Shown: positions 35,364 through 43,940 of the stretch, one piece after another
Position numbering within the stretch: position 1 is the first letter of the stretch
Layout: each line of letters opens with the position of its first letter
Assembly (NCBI RefSeq): GCF_011683915.1
Contig: NZ_JAAQPH010000004.1
Span: 270,249 to 334,248 of the forward strand
Origin: Pelagibius litoralis
GTDB lineage: Bacteria > Pseudomonadota > Alphaproteobacteria > Kiloniellales > Kiloniellaceae
Direction: 5' to 3'
DNA: 64,000 bases
Notes under the pieces: model-generated
Told to the model about the DNA's origin: nothing
What the model saw: the letters and a program-made list of their open reading frames with translations, nothing else
The model's database searches: none
Program-made: the position numbers and the translations under genes

Positions 35364-36113
35364 GTGTCCATCAATGCCCAGCGCTTCACAAGACCCCGAC
35401 ATCCCAGTTCCGGCGCCCGAACCAACCATGATTCCGGCGCGGGCACGGGGCCGTCACTCAGGAATCGCTATCCGGGAAATCGCTTTGCCGCTGCCGTAGC
35501 GGGCTTTGTCGTCCTGGCGGCCGCCGTGCTGACGTCAGCCCCCGCCGCGGCTCAGGACAACATGATCTTCGACGTGCTGCGCGACGGTGAGAAGATCGGC
35601 GAGCATCGGGTGACCTTCGAGCACGAAGAGGATTGCCTGAAAGTCTCGGTGGAGACCGGTATGGCCGTCCGGATCGCTTTCCTCACGGTATTCCGCTACG
35701 ACCACAAGCGGGTCGAGCGCTGGCGCGACGGGGCGCTCGATTCCCTGGCCGGCATGACCAACGACGACGGCGAGGAGTACGAAGTCTCCATCGTTCACCG
35801 CGAAGGCACCTACAGCCGCACCGTGAACGGCATCGACGAGGAGATTGCCGGCCCGGTTTCCATCGACAGCCTTTGGAGCAAGGACCGGCTGACCGCCGGC
35901 AAGCTGTTTTCCAGCGCCGACGACAAGGTCTACCGGGTGCGCAGCGACCTCATGGGACAGAAGATCATCGAACTGGATGGCAAGCCTGTGGAGGCCGCCC
36001 ACTACCGGATGAGCGGCCAACTCACGCGCGATCTCTGGTTTGCGCCCGACGGCATGCTGGCGCAGCTGCGCTACGAAGACGACGGCTACGTCTTCGAATA
36101 CGTCAGGCGCTGA
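35364..36113 (+). CDS. DUF6134-like secreted protein
   Basis: The 249-residue protein has a long N-terminal region with a signal-type helix (about residues 40-65, ending AAAQ) and a beta-rich mature part: F-D-V-L-R-D-G-E-K-I-G-E-H, then DYDHKRVERW-like strands and a final R-Y-E-D-D-G-Y-V-F-E-Y. The layout fits DUF6134, a periplasmic beta-sandwich of unknown function. GTG 35364 has AGGAGGGA at 35353-35360. The N-terminal 40 residues before the helix are unusual for a signal peptide. Confidence 0.75.
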   Translation: MSINAQRFTRPRHPSSGARTNHDSGAGTGPSLRNRYPGNRFAAAVAGFVVLAAAVLTSAPAAAQDNMIFDVLRDGEKIGEHRVTFEHEEDCLKVSVETGMAVRIAFLTVFRYDHKRVERWRDGALDSLAGMTNDDGEEYEVSIVHREGTYSRTVNGIDEEIAGPVSIDSLWSKDRLTAGKLFSSADDKVYRVRSDLMGQKIIELDGKPVEAAHYRMSGQLTRDLWFAPDGMLAQLRYEDDGYVFEYVRR

Positions 36114-36152
36114 TCGGGAGGGTGCCGAACGGGAGCCTTGAGCAGGACGCGC

Positions 36153-37061
36153 TCAGCGCGTCGGGACGGGCTCGTCGCCGGAGTAGTCGTAGAAGCCGCG
36201 CCCGGCCTTTTTGCCCAGCCATCCCGCCTCGACGTATTTCACCAGTAACGGGCAGGGCCGATATTTGCTGTCGGCCAGACCGTCGTAGAGCACGTGCATG
36301 ATGGAAAGGCAGGTGTCGAGGCCGATGAAGTCGGCCAGCTCCAGCGGGCCCATGGGATGGTTGGCGCCCAGCTTCATGGCGGTATCGATGGACTTCACCG
36401 AGCCGACGCCCTCGTAGAGCGTATAGACCGCTTCGTTGATCATCGGCAGCAGGATACGGTTGACGATGAAGGCCGGAAAATCCTCGGCGGTGGCAGTGGT
36501 CTTGCCCAGTTTCTCGGCGAAACCGCGGATCGTCTCAAAGGTCGCCTCGTCGGTCGCGATGCCGCGGATCAGCTCGACCAGCTGCATCAGCGGCACCGGG
36601 TTCATGAAGTGCATGCCCATGAAGCGCTCGGGCCGGTTGGTCACCGAGGCGAGGCGGGTGATCGAGATCGAGGAGGTGTTGGAGCAGATGATCGCCTGCT
36701 CCTTCATCACCGGGCAGAGCGCCTTGAAGATCGCCCGCTTGATCTCCTCGTTCTCGCTGGCGGCCTCGATCACCACATCGCTGTCGTCGAAAACCTCCAG
36801 CCCGCCGCCGGCGACGATGCGTGCCAGGGCGGCATCCTTGTCGGCCTCGGTGATCTTGCCGCGCTTGACCTGGCGCTCCATGTTGCCGGCGATGATACCG
36901 ACCGCAGCCTTGGCCTGTTCTTCGGAGACGTCGGAGAGCTTGACGTCGTAGCCCGCGAGAGAACAGACATGAGCGATGCCCGCGCCCATCTGGCCGGCGC
37001 CGATCACGCCGACCGACTTCACGTCCAGGGGGCCTTCGGCCGCTGCGTCTTGATCTGCCAT
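36153..37061 (-). CDS. hbd: 3-hydroxybutyryl-CoA dehydrogenase
   Basis: The protein is about 302 residues from ATG 37061, with the NAD loop GAGQMGAG (21-28), SSISITRLAS, the catalytic His in FMGMHFMNPVPLM and a C-terminal LGANHPMGPLELADFIGLD domain. It oxidises (S)-3-hydroxybutyryl-CoA or makes it from acetoacetyl-CoA. The neighbour etfAB and adenosyltransferase genes form a conserved alphaproteobacterial cluster. GTG 37070 is a possible start three codons upstream. Confidence 0.93.
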   Translation of the reverse strand: MADQDAAAEGPLDVKSVGVIGAGQMGAGIAHVCSLAGYDVKLSDVSEEQAKAAVGIIAGNMERQVKRGKITEADKDAALARIVAGGGLEVFDDSDVVIEAASENEEIKRAIFKALCPVMKEQAIICSNTSSISITRLASVTNRPERFMGMHFMNPVPLMQLVELIRGIATDEATFETIRGFAEKLGKTTATAEDFPAFIVNRILLPMINEAVYTLYEGVGSVKSIDTAMKLGANHPMGPLELADFIGLDTCLSIMHVLYDGLADSKYRPCPLLVKYVEAGWLGKKAGRGFYDYSGDEPVPTR

Positions 37062-37133
37062 CAGTTCCACTTACCCCGTCCTCATGCCTGGGTGATCAGG
37101 CCGGCTTCCTGCCGGCCGCTCGGTATCGCGGCC

Positions 37134-38069
37134 TCAGCCGCCCAGCTCTTTCTCCAGCTCCGGCACCGCCTGGAACAGGTCCGCCACCAGTCCGTAGTCC
37201 GCGACCTGAAAGATCGGCGCTTCCTCGTCCTTGTTGATGGCCACGATGACCTTGGAGTCCTTCATGCCGGCAAGATGCTGGATGGCGCCGGAAATGCCGA
37301 TGGCCACGTAAAGGTCCGGTGCCACGACCTTGCCGGTCTGGCCGACCTGATAGTCGTTGGGCACGAAGCCCGCGTCGACCGCCGCGCGCGAGGCGCCGAC
37401 GGCGGCGCCCAGCTTGTCGGCGACCCGTTCCAGCATGGCGAAGTTTTCGCCGGACTGCATGCCGCGGCCGCCGGAAATGACGATCCCGGCGGTGGTCAGC
37501 TCCGGGCGCTCGGACTTGGTCAGTTCCTGGCCCTTGAAGGCGGCGAGGCCGGCATCGCCGGTGCCCTCGACCGCCTCGACGGCGGCGGAACCGCCCTCGG
37601 CGGCGGCGGCGTCGAAAGCCGTCGCGCGGATCGTCAGCACCTTGATGGCGTCGCCCGATTTCACCGTGGCCAGCGCGTTGCCGGCATAGATCGGTCTGAT
37701 GAAGGTGTCCTCGCCCTCGATGGCCGAGACGTCGGAGACCGGCTGCACGTCCAGCAGGGCGGCGGCCCGCGGTATGACGTTCTTGCCGAAGGTCGTGGCG
37801 GCGCTGATGACGTGGCTGTAGTCCGCCGCCAGCTTGGCCACCAGCGGCGCCAGGTTCTCGGCCAGGCCGTGGGCATAGGCGGGGTCGTCGGCCTTCAGCA
37901 CCTTGGCGACGCCGGCGATCTTGGCGGCGGCCTCGGCGGCGGCGGCGCAATCGCTGCCGGCGACCAGGATATGGATGTCGCCGGGCAGCTGGCCGGCGGC
38001 GGTCACCGCGCTCAGGACAGCCGGCTTGATCTCGTTGTTTTCGTGTTCGGCGATAATCAGCGTCGACAT
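37134..38069 (-). CDS. etfA: Electron transfer flavoprotein, alpha subunit
   Basis: The 311-residue protein shows the ETF alpha C-terminal FAD domain: [49 protein letters not shown]. With EtfB it carries electrons from acyl-CoA dehydrogenases to ETF-quinone oxidoreductase. In this window the methylsuccinyl-CoA dehydrogenase is one possible donor. It overlaps etfB by one base. Confidence 0.95.
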   Translation of the reverse strand: MSTLIIAEHENNEIKPAVLSAVTAAGQLPGDIHILVAGSDCAAAAEAAAKIAGVAKVLKADDPAYAHGLAENLAPLVAKLAADYSHVISAATTFGKNVIPRAAALLDVQPVSDVSAIEGEDTFIRPIYAGNALATVKSGDAIKVLTIRATAFDAAAAEGGSAAVEAVEGTGDAGLAAFKGQELTKSERPELTTAGIVISGGRGMQSGENFAMLERVADKLGAAVGASRAAVDAGFVPNDYQVGQTGKVVAPDLYVAIGISGAIQHLAGMKDSKVIVAINKDEEAPIFQVADYGLVADLFQAVPELEKELGG

Positions 38070-38818
38070 CAGATCACCTTCGCTTCGTTACGCAGTTTCT
38101 CGAGCAGCTCGGCGACCGAGGCGACCTTCACACCGGCCTGGCGGGCCGGCGGCTCGGTGACCGAGACCACGGTCAGGCGCGGGCTGACGTCGACGCCCAG
38201 GTCCGCCGGGGTCATGGTATCGATCGGCTTTTTCTTCGCCTTCATGATGTTCGGCAGCGAGGCATAGCGCGGCTCGTTGAGGCGCAGATCGGTGGTCACC
38301 ACCGCCGGCAGCTTCAGATCGAGCATTTCCAGGCCGCCGTCGACCTCGCGGGTGATGGCGAAGTTGCCGTCGCCCTTTTCGATCTTGGAGATGAAGGTGC
38401 CCTGGGGCCAGCCCAGCAGCGCCGCCAGCATCTGGCCGCACTGGTTGTTGTCGTTGTCGACCGCCTGCTTGCCCAGGATGACCAGCTCCGGGCCTTCCTT
38501 ATCGACCACCGCCTTCAGCAGCTTGGCGATGGCCAGCGGCTCCGGGTCGGCGTCGCAGAGGATCAGGATGCCGCGGTCGGCGCCCATGGCCAGGCCCGTG
38601 CGCAGGGTTTCCTGGGCCGTTGGCAGCCCGGCGGAAACCACGATGACCTCGCTGGCGGTGCCGGCCTCCTTCAGGCGGACGGCCTCTTCCACGGCAATTT
38701 CGCAAAACGGATTCATCGCCATCTTGACGTTGGCCGTTTCCACCCCGCTTTGGTCCGGCTTCACGCGGACCTTCACGTTCGCGTCGATGACGCGTTTGAT
38801 CGGAACGAGAATTTTCAT
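38069..38818 (-). CDS. etfB: Electron transfer flavoprotein, beta subunit
   Basis: The 249-residue protein begins [19 protein letters not shown] and has the adenine-nucleotide-binding region with [21 protein letters not shown] and [27 protein letters not shown], standard for EtfB. It binds AMP and forms the heterodimer with EtfA, which overlaps it by one base. It is preceded by a 184-base gap containing the cluster promoter region. Confidence 0.95.
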   Translation of the reverse strand: MKILVPIKRVIDANVKVRVKPDQSGVETANVKMAMNPFCEIAVEEAVRLKEAGTASEVIVVSAGLPTAQETLRTGLAMGADRGILILCDADPEPLAIAKLLKAVVDKEGPELVILGKQAVDNDNNQCGQMLAALLGWPQGTFISKIEKGDGNFAITREVDGGLEMLDLKLPAVVTTDLRLNEPRYASLPNIMKAKKKPIDTMTPADLGVDVSPRLTVVSVTEPPARQAGVKVASVAELLEKLRNEAKVI

Positions 38819-39002
38819 CGCAGTCCTGCGACCTACCCCTCAGTTAGAATCTGTCAACGAGTCCGGCGACGGGTTGCGCTGAGGTGCAGGCAAGGCCCGG
38901 GCGTCAGACGAACGAACGCATACAGTACTATCTCGCACGCGCACAATAGGAGGCCGTTTCGGGAGTGTCAACGCGCGCGAAGGCCCCGTAGCCCAGGGTT
39001 TC

Positions 39003-39578
39003 CTAGCGATTCGCGCCGGGTACCCAGAGCACGTCGCCGGCGCCCTTGTCGTTCACGTAGCGGCTCATGACGAAGAACAGGTCGGACAGCCGGTTGATGT
39101 AGCGGATCGCTTCCGGGTTGATCGCCTCGGCCTCGGCCAGCACGGTGATCTCCCGCTCCGCCCGGCGCGACACGGTGCGGGCCAGGTGCAGATAGGCGGC
39201 GGCCGGGCTGCCGCCAGGCAGGACGAAGGAATTCAGCGGCGCCAGCTCGGCGTTCAGCCGGTCGATCTCCTGCTCCAGGCGCTCGACCTGGGGGGCGGTG
39301 ACGCGCAGCGGCGGGTATTCCGGGTTTTCCACCTCCGGCGTCGCCAGATCGGCACCCAGGTCGAAGAGGTCGTTCTGCACCCGCCCCAGGATCTCGTCGA
39401 TGGTCTTGTCGGGCAGCCCGGCGCTGTGCAGCCGCACCAGGCCGACGGTCGCGTTGGCCTCGTCCACCGTGCCGTAGGCCGCCACCCGGGGATGGTGCTT
39501 GACGACCCGCTGGCCGGAGCCGAGCGCGGTTTTGCCCTTGTCGCCGCCCTTGGTGTAGATGCGGGTCAGTTTCACCAT
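39003..39578 (-). CDS. Cob(I)alamin adenosyltransferase, PduO/MMAB type
   Basis: The 191-residue protein begins with the PduO-type ATP motif T-K-G-G-D-K-G-K-T-A-L and contains VDEANATVG, the conserved Arg-rich helix, SFVLPGGSPAAAYLHLARTVSRRAER and the end YINRLSDLFFVMSRYVN. It adds the 5'-deoxyadenosyl group to cob(I)alamin. Two coenzyme-B12-dependent enzymes in this window, NrdJ and Ecm, depend on its product. It lies upstream of etfB-etfA-hbd, separated by 184 bases. Confidence 0.93.
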   Translation of the reverse strand: MVKLTRIYTKGGDKGKTALGSGQRVVKHHPRVAAYGTVDEANATVGLVRLHSAGLPDKTIDEILGRVQNDLFDLGADLATPEVENPEYPPLRVTAPQVERLEQEIDRLNAELAPLNSFVLPGGSPAAAYLHLARTVSRRAEREITVLAEAEAINPEAIRYINRLSDLFFVMSRYVNDKGAGDVLWVPGANR

Positions 39579-39600
39579 GATCTGGACTCTTATTTGTTTT

Positions 39601-39703
39601 CGGCGCCGGCCCGCTCCCCCTCCCGGCCACCCAATGCGATTATCCTAGTGGGTGGCCGGGAGGGGGAGCGGGCTGGAACCGCTGCGACGTAAGTCGAAAA
39701 CGC
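39601..39703. repeat. Long palindromic intergenic repeat, copy 2
   Basis: Two perfect 25-bp arms (39609-39633 and 39649-39673) with a 15-base loop and the same flanks as copy 1 at 9667-9768. The single arm difference between copies (A to T at position 7) is matched by the complementary change in the other arm. It sits between the adenosyltransferase gene and the twin-TM gene. Confidence 0.85.
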
Positions 39704-39715
39704 ACAAAACCGGGC

Positions 39716-39916
39716 TCAGTCCTGCAGGCCGACCAGCACGGCAAGGGCGAAGATGACCAGCGTGACACCCTGGGAGATGACCCGGGCGCGCATCAGCTTG
39801 TTGCCGTATTTTTCGTTGAAGTCGCCGCCCCGGGCCATGCCGATCATGCCCACGGCGAGGACGCCCAGGGTCACCAGCATGGCGATCAGCAGGGCCACGA
39901 AGAAGAAGGTTTTCAT
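39716..39916 (-). CDS. Twin transmembrane helix small protein (HIG1-like)
   Basis: The 66-residue protein has two hydrophobic helices, FFFVALLIAMLVTLGVLAVG and VISQGVTLVIFALAVLVGL, joined by a short loop with R-G-G-D-F-N-E-K-Y-G-N-K-L-M-R-A-R. This loop matches the HIG_1_N-type small proteins that alphaproteobacteria keep next to cobalamin adenosyltransferase and etf genes. Function is uncertain; HIG1 proteins elsewhere influence respiratory complexes. ATG 39916 is preferred over the longer frame. Confidence 0.85.
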   Translation of the reverse strand: MKTFFFVALLIAMLVTLGVLAVGMIGMARGGDFNEKYGNKLMRARVISQGVTLVIFALAVLVGLQD

Positions 39917-40025
39917 CGTCAGAACATAGACCCCGCGATGAGACCTGCACCAGCGAAAACCCGCCTGCGGCAGTTTGTCGCGAACGGCGGCGGCTTCATC
40001 CTTCGAGACGGCGCCCATTCGGCTA

Positions 40026-40075
40026 TGGGGCGCCTCCTCAGGATGAGGGGGAGAATAAAAACCTCATCCTGGCCG
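40026..40075. repeat. Short inverted repeat of the CCTCATCCTG family
   Basis: CTCCTCAGGATGAGG and CCTCATCCTG arms are separated by an A-rich loop. It is a partial member of the dispersed family also seen at 60007-60078. Confidence 0.5.
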
Positions 40076-40117
40076 GCCATAGATGTTTCCCCAAGCTGTC
40101 ACCCCGGTCCCCAACCC

Positions 40118-40222
40118 GTCACCCCGGACTTGATCCGGGGTCCATGTCGCGGGCGGTCTCGCTTCCTCCGGGAAGAAGTCCCGCAAGCTGAACCATGGAT
40201 CCCGGATCAAGTCCGGGATGAC
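40118..40222. repeat. Dispersed alphaproteobacterial palindromic repeat (CCGGACTTGATCCGG type), copy 1
   Basis: Two inverted ends of about 27 bp (40118-40144 and 40196-40222) each contain a smaller palindrome around GATC and flank a 51-base centre. The same element occurs at 52506-52610 and 55837-55941, with a half element inside a gene at 49376-49404. Confidence 0.85.
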
Positions 40223-40268
40223 GACAAAAAAAGGGGAAACGACCGTTGCGCGCCCTGTCGCCGCCCGC

Positions 40269-40898
40269 CTAACGCCGCGCCAGGGCCAGCCCCAGGCCGG
40301 TGCCGATCAGCAGGGTGCCGGTGATGCCGTGACGCACCCGGTTGGCCCGGGCCGAGGCGAAGAGCCCGCGCGCCCGGCTGGCCAGCAGGGCATAGAGCCC
40401 GTCCAGGGTGGTGGCGATGATCACGAAGGCGATGGACATGGCCAGCAGCTGCGGGCCGACGGCCAGGGCCGGGTCGATGAACTGCGGGAAAAACGCCGCA
40501 TAAAAGAAGATCGTCTTGGGGTTGGTGATCGCCACCAGCACGCCCTGGCCGAAGACGCCCTTGTGAGATTTCATCGGCGCCGTCTCTCCCTCAGCCCCGG
40601 CGGAGAAGACCGCGCGCCACTGTTTGATTCCCAAGTACAGCAGATAGGCGACGCCGGCCCAGCGCAGCACCTCGAACAGATCGGCGGCCAGCGCCAGCAC
40701 GGTGGTCAGCCCCAGCGCCCCGGCGGCCACCAGCAAGGCATTGCCGCTGCTCGCCCCCGCCACCGTGGCCAGGCCGATGCGCTGGCCGTAGGCCAGGGAA
40801 TTGGCGATCACCAGGGTGACGATGGGCCCCGGCATCAAAATCAGCACGGCGGTGGCGAAGAGGTAGGCGGCGAAGAGTTCCGGATTGACGGCAAGCAT
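40269..40898 (-). CDS. LysE-family amino acid exporter
   Basis: The 209-residue protein starts MLAVNPELFAAYLFATAVLILMPGP and has six helices, with the LysE/RhtB motif PGP-I-V-T-L-V-I-A-N-S and ASSGNALLVAAGALGL. It should export an amino acid or related solute. The start and 90 bases of upstream sequence are duplicated at about 44807-44936, where the gene is reduced to its first codons. Confidence 0.9.
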   Translation of the reverse strand: MLAVNPELFAAYLFATAVLILMPGPIVTLVIANSLAYGQRIGLATVAGASSGNALLVAAGALGLTTVLALAADLFEVLRWAGVAYLLYLGIKQWRAVFSAGAEGETAPMKSHKGVFGQGVLVAITNPKTIFFYAAFFPQFIDPALAVGPQLLAMSIAFVIIATTLDGLYALLASRARGLFASARANRVRHGITGTLLIGTGLGLALARR

Positions 40899-40990
40899 GG
40901 CTTTACGGTCCCATTTCTTGAGCAGTTAGCAGCGGCTGGGAAAAGCAAAGACAGGAAGGTTTGCGGATGTACAGCCTTAAAAGCGGGGGC
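40870..40990. repeat. Repeated lysE upstream block, copy A1
   Basis: This block carries the lysE start and its upstream region, including GCAGCGGCTGGGAAAAGCAA and GGATGTACAGCCTTAAAAG. Diverged copies lie at 43941-44000 (A2) and 44810-44936 (A3). It is the likely lysE promoter region. Confidence 0.7.
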
Positions 40991-40998
40991 GGGGGCAC

Positions 40999-41128
40999 GC
41001 CGGCCGCCATCCCACCAATCGCCATCCCCTGCCGTCTATCCCTCCGCCGTCATTCCGCCCCCGCCGCCCCCGACCGCCATCCCCTCCGCCGCCATCCCCC
41101 CGCCGTCACCTCCCCGCCGCCCCAGCCG
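40999..41128. repeat. Pro/Ala-coding-like low-complexity C-rich repeat
   Basis: The stretch repeats units such as CCGCCATCCC and CCGCCGTCA with variable spacing. It looks like a slipped simple-sequence expansion between lysE and the carboxymuconolactone decarboxylase gene. It is open in plus-strand frames, but no gene is supported. Confidence 0.75.
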
Positions 41129-41728
41129 TCACCCTCCCGCCGCATCGCGGCCCACCTCCCGGTCCCCCTCCGGGCCGGGCACCAGATTAGGGACATGGCA
41201 GAAGCCCTGGGGCGCCACGTCCAGCGCGGCGTTGAACTTGCTCGACATGTTCTGAAAGGCGATCAGCCCGGTCAACTCGGCGCGGGCGTCCTCGTCGAAC
41301 TGGGTCTGCAGGGCGGCGCGGATTTCGCCGGTGACCTCGCCGTCGGTGTGGGTCACGGCCTCCGCGTAGGCCAGGGCCGCGCGCTCGACCGGGGTGAACA
41401 GATCGCTCGTCCGCCAGTGCCCCAGGGCCAGGATCTTCGCTTCGCCGACCCCGCGTTTTTCCAGGGTCGCCGCGTTCACGTCGACGCAGAAGGCGCAGTG
41501 GTTGATCTGCGAAATCCGCACCGTGACGAGGGAGCGCAGAGCCGGGTCCAGCGGCGAGCCCCGGCGGTTCAGCGCGCCGTACAACAGCGCCAGCGCCGCA
41601 AACACCCAGGGCGAGCGCCCCCACAGCAGCCCGGGCTCCAGCACCTTGCCGTAGGTGCGTTTCTGCTTGCGGAAAAACAGCCGGATGAACCAGGGATAGG
41701 CGGCAAGCGGTTTGGGACTCACAAGCAT
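41129..41728 (-). CDS. Carboxymuconolactone decarboxylase family protein (AhpD-like)
   Basis: The protein is about 199 residues from ATG 41728, with the motif N-H-C-A-F-C-V-D (C-x-x-C) typical of AhpD-like peroxidase-type members, followed by KILALGHWRTSDLFTPVERAALAYAEAVT. A redox or peroxide-related function is likely. A GAGG motif precedes ATG 41728; GTG 41758 is an alternative. A degenerate copy of its N-terminus lies at 43836-43902. Confidence 0.82.
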   Translation of the reverse strand: MLVSPKPLAAYPWFIRLFFRKQKRTYGKVLEPGLLWGRSPWVFAALALLYGALNRRGSPLDPALRSLVTVRISQINHCAFCVDVNAATLEKRGVGEAKILALGHWRTSDLFTPVERAALAYAEAVTHTDGEVTGEIRAALQTQFDEDARAELTGLIAFQNMSSKFNAALDVAPQGFCHVPNLVPGPEGDREVGRDAAGG

Positions 41729-41777
41729 CGGCGGCACCTCATGCACGCGCAGCGCCACGCCGATCCGGCGGTCCGGG

Positions 41778-41822
41778 TTCTGGAGATCCCGATTCTGGAG
41801 ATCCCGATTTTAGAGATCCAGG
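41778..41822. repeat. Three tandem 15-bp repeats
   Basis: TTCTGGAGATCCCGA occurs twice and a third, altered unit (TTTTAGAGATCCAGG) contains the stop codon of the neighbouring small gene at 41810-42037. Confidence 0.8.
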
Positions 41823-42037
41823 TCTTCATCGGCCAGGGTGGCGCGGCGCTGGCGCTCGTCCAGCACCAGGATCATGCGGGCCAGCACGGCGGCATCGGCG
41901 TTGGACCAGCCCGCCGTGACGCGCCCGTCCTTCCACAGCACGGAGATGGCCAGGGCCTCGATCTCACCGGCGCGTTCCAGCCCGCTTTGGAAAATCTCCG
42001 CCGGCTCCACGCCATGCAGGGTGACGACATCGGCCAT
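41810..42037 (-). CDS. Small conserved hypothetical protein
   Basis: The 75-residue product has a compact mixed profile (MADVVTLHGVEPAEIFQSGL, then a basic Arg-Arg end and an acidic tail). No family is recognised. The sequence quality, balanced amino acid use and length suggest a real gene. It ends inside the tandem repeat and lies just upstream of the carboxymuconolactone decarboxylase gene. Confidence 0.55.
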   Translation of the reverse strand: MADVVTLHGVEPAEIFQSGLERAGEIEALAISVLWKDGRVTAGWSNADAAVLARMILVLDERQRRATLADEDLDL

Positions 42038-42191
42038 GGTGCATCTGCCTTTCGGATCATGAGAGGGCGGGCTCCGGCAGATCGGCCCTTCCGGCCTGCC
42101 TGCTGAACCCCGTTCAGAGATAGGCCGATGGCGCCGCGCGGTATTTGAGCTGTATCAAACGCCCCGCCAAAAACAGCCCGGCGACACCCAA

Positions 42192-43073
42192 TCAGGAAGC
42201 GGCGCGCGCGACCCGGCGTTCGCGCGTCGCCAGATGGGCGCCCCCCACGACCAGAACCGCGCCCCCGGCGGTGATGGCCAGGATCGGCTCGTTCCAGGCG
42301 ACAAAGCCGATCACCGCCGCGAACACGATGGTCATGTAGCTCCAGGTATTCACCTTGTCGGCCGGTGCGGTCGAGAAGGCCTTGGCATAGAAATACTGCC
42401 CGATAATCGTAAAGGCGGCGACGAAGGCGATCTGCATCAGCTGCGTCGTGCTCGGCCAGTGCCATGTCCAGGGCAGGGGAACGGCGGACAGAAGAAGGGC
42501 GAAGAACGAGAAATAGAACATCTGCCGGACCGGCGGCTCGGTCGTCGACAGCGACCAGATGACCAGCGCCGCCGCCGCGCCGCCCAGGGCGGCCAGCACG
42601 GCGGCGGCATCGCCGGCCGACATGCCCAGCTGGCCGGGCTGAATGATCATGGCGACACCGGCGAAGCTGATCAGCACGCCCAGCCAGACATAGCGGTCCG
42701 ACAGGCGGCGGTAAATGACGAGGGCCAGGATCGGCACGAATAACGGGCCCATGGATTGCAGGATCACGGCATTGGCAAAGGGAATGCGCGCCAGGGCGTA
42801 GAAGTAGGTCACCAGGGCGGCGTAGGTGAAGACGGACCGCAGGAAATGCTGGGCCAGCCGCCTGGTGGCGATGCCGCCGGCCGGCGGATTGAACCATACC
42901 CAGGCGCACATCAGGGCGAACATCCACAGGTTCGACCAGAACACCAGCGTGAAGACGTTCAGGTCGCTGGCCGCGAAGCGTGCGGAGGTGGCCCCCAGCG
43001 CCAGCAGCAGCGCCGCGAGAATCATGTAGAATGTTCCCAGCGCAATGTCGTTGCCTGTTTTCGGTATTGCCAT
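42192..43073 (-). CDS. EamA/DMT-family transporter
   Basis: The 293-residue membrane protein has ten helices in two EamA repeats, starting GTFYMILAALLLALGATSARFAAS. It resembles metabolite exporters of the RhaT/EamA superfamily; the substrate is unknown. The gene is followed by a GC-rich coding-free gap of about 150 bases and is flanked by accessory genes. Confidence 0.85.
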   Translation of the reverse strand: MAIPKTGNDIALGTFYMILAALLLALGATSARFAASDLNVFTLVFWSNLWMFALMCAWVWFNPPAGGIATRRLAQHFLRSVFTYAALVTYFYALARIPFANAVILQSMGPLFVPILALVIYRRLSDRYVWLGVLISFAGVAMIIQPGQLGMSAGDAAAVLAALGGAAAALVIWSLSTTEPPVRQMFYFSFFALLLSAVPLPWTWHWPSTTQLMQIAFVAAFTIIGQYFYAKAFSTAPADKVNTWSYMTIVFAAVIGFVAWNEPILAITAGGAVLVVGGAHLATRERRVARAAS

Positions 43074-43201
43074 GTCAGCCGCTGACCCTTGGTTGCGAAT
43101 CCCTGCGGCGGAACCTAGCCGAGGCCACCTGACAGCGTGCTGTCAGGAACATCGCGCCGGGCTTGTTCAGATCGCCGACGGGCCGGTCAGGGAGAATCAG
43201 A

Positions 43202-43834
43202 ATGCCGCTGCAGAACCGCGTGACGCCCTTCTCCACCATCCAGGCCGTGGACAGCCGCGGCCTCGTCATGGGCAATCGTGGCTGCCTTCACGGCGACGAA
43301 CGCGACCTGCGCAGCCAGCGCTGGCGCACCAAGTCCTGGATCGTCTGCCGCCTGGCCTGGAAGGGCGTTCGGCGGCGGCTGATGAAGCCAGGGTCCTGGA
43401 CCGAGCTGTTTTTCCTGGATGAGGCCGTGGCGCTGGCGGCGGGCCATCGCCCCTGCGGCTATTGCCGGCGCGGCGACTACCGCAGGTTCCTCGACTGCTG
43501 GGCCGCCGGCACCGGGTGGCGCCCGGCGCGGCCGCCGCGCCAGCCCGACGTTGATGCCCGGCTCCATGCCGACCGCGTCGATGGGCAGCGGCGCCAACGC
43601 CATCACGACGCCGCGCTCGACAGCCTGCCGGACGGTTGCTTTGTGCTGCTGCCGGACGACCCGGCACCCTGGCTGGTCCAGGGCGCGGGCCTGCACCCCT
43701 GGTCCCACGCCGGCTACGGCCCTCCCGTCCGGCGGCCAAGGGGAATCACGGTCCGCGTCGTGACGCCCGCGTCCACCGTCGCCGCCATCGCCGCCGGCTA
43801 CACCCCTCTCGTTCATCCCAGCGCCTTCCCCTAG
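43202..43834 (+). CDS. Conserved protein with Cys-x2-Cys (HNH-less) metal motif
   Basis: The protein is about 210 residues from ATG 43202 (MPLQNRVTPFSTI). It shows a conserved block LDEAVALAAGHRPCGYCRRGDYRRFLDCW with a CxxC pair and a Trp-rich basic part, shared by a family of uncharacterised bacterial proteins often seen in accessory regions. Function is unknown. The longer frame to 43163 has no support. It is followed directly by a degenerate carboxymuconolactone decarboxylase remnant. Confidence 0.65.
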   Translation: MPLQNRVTPFSTIQAVDSRGLVMGNRGCLHGDERDLRSQRWRTKSWIVCRLAWKGVRRRLMKPGSWTELFFLDEAVALAAGHRPCGYCRRGDYRRFLDCWAAGTGWRPARPPRQPDVDARLHADRVDGQRRQRHHDAALDSLPDGCFVLLPDDPAPWLVQGAGLHPWSHAGYGPPVRRPRGITVRVVTPASTVAAIAAGYTPLVHPSAFP

Positions 43835-43835
43835 G

Positions 43836-43902
43836 GGCGTTTCCACGTCCGGGAAAACAGCCGGATGAATCAGGGGCAGGCGGCGCGGGGTTTGGGATCA
43901 AC
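43836..43902 (-). pseudogene. Remnant of a carboxymuconolactone decarboxylase N-terminus
   Basis: Translated, the fragment reads D-P-K-P-R-A-A-C-P, a stop, F-I-R-L-F-S-R-T, against M-L-V-S-P-K-P-L-A-A-Y-P-W-F-I-R-L-F-F-R of the intact gene at 41129-41728. A premature stop and a missing rest show it is dead. Confidence 0.7.
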
Positions 43903-43940
43903 GGCGGGTGTGGGTTTGCCGATCCTGTTTTCGTGTGGAC

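Noticed and set aside
36294..38267. 657-residue open frame on the plus strand
   Set aside because: It is antisense to hbd, etfA and etfB, has the His/Gly/Asp-rich composition of a GC-rich shadow frame and no ribosome site.
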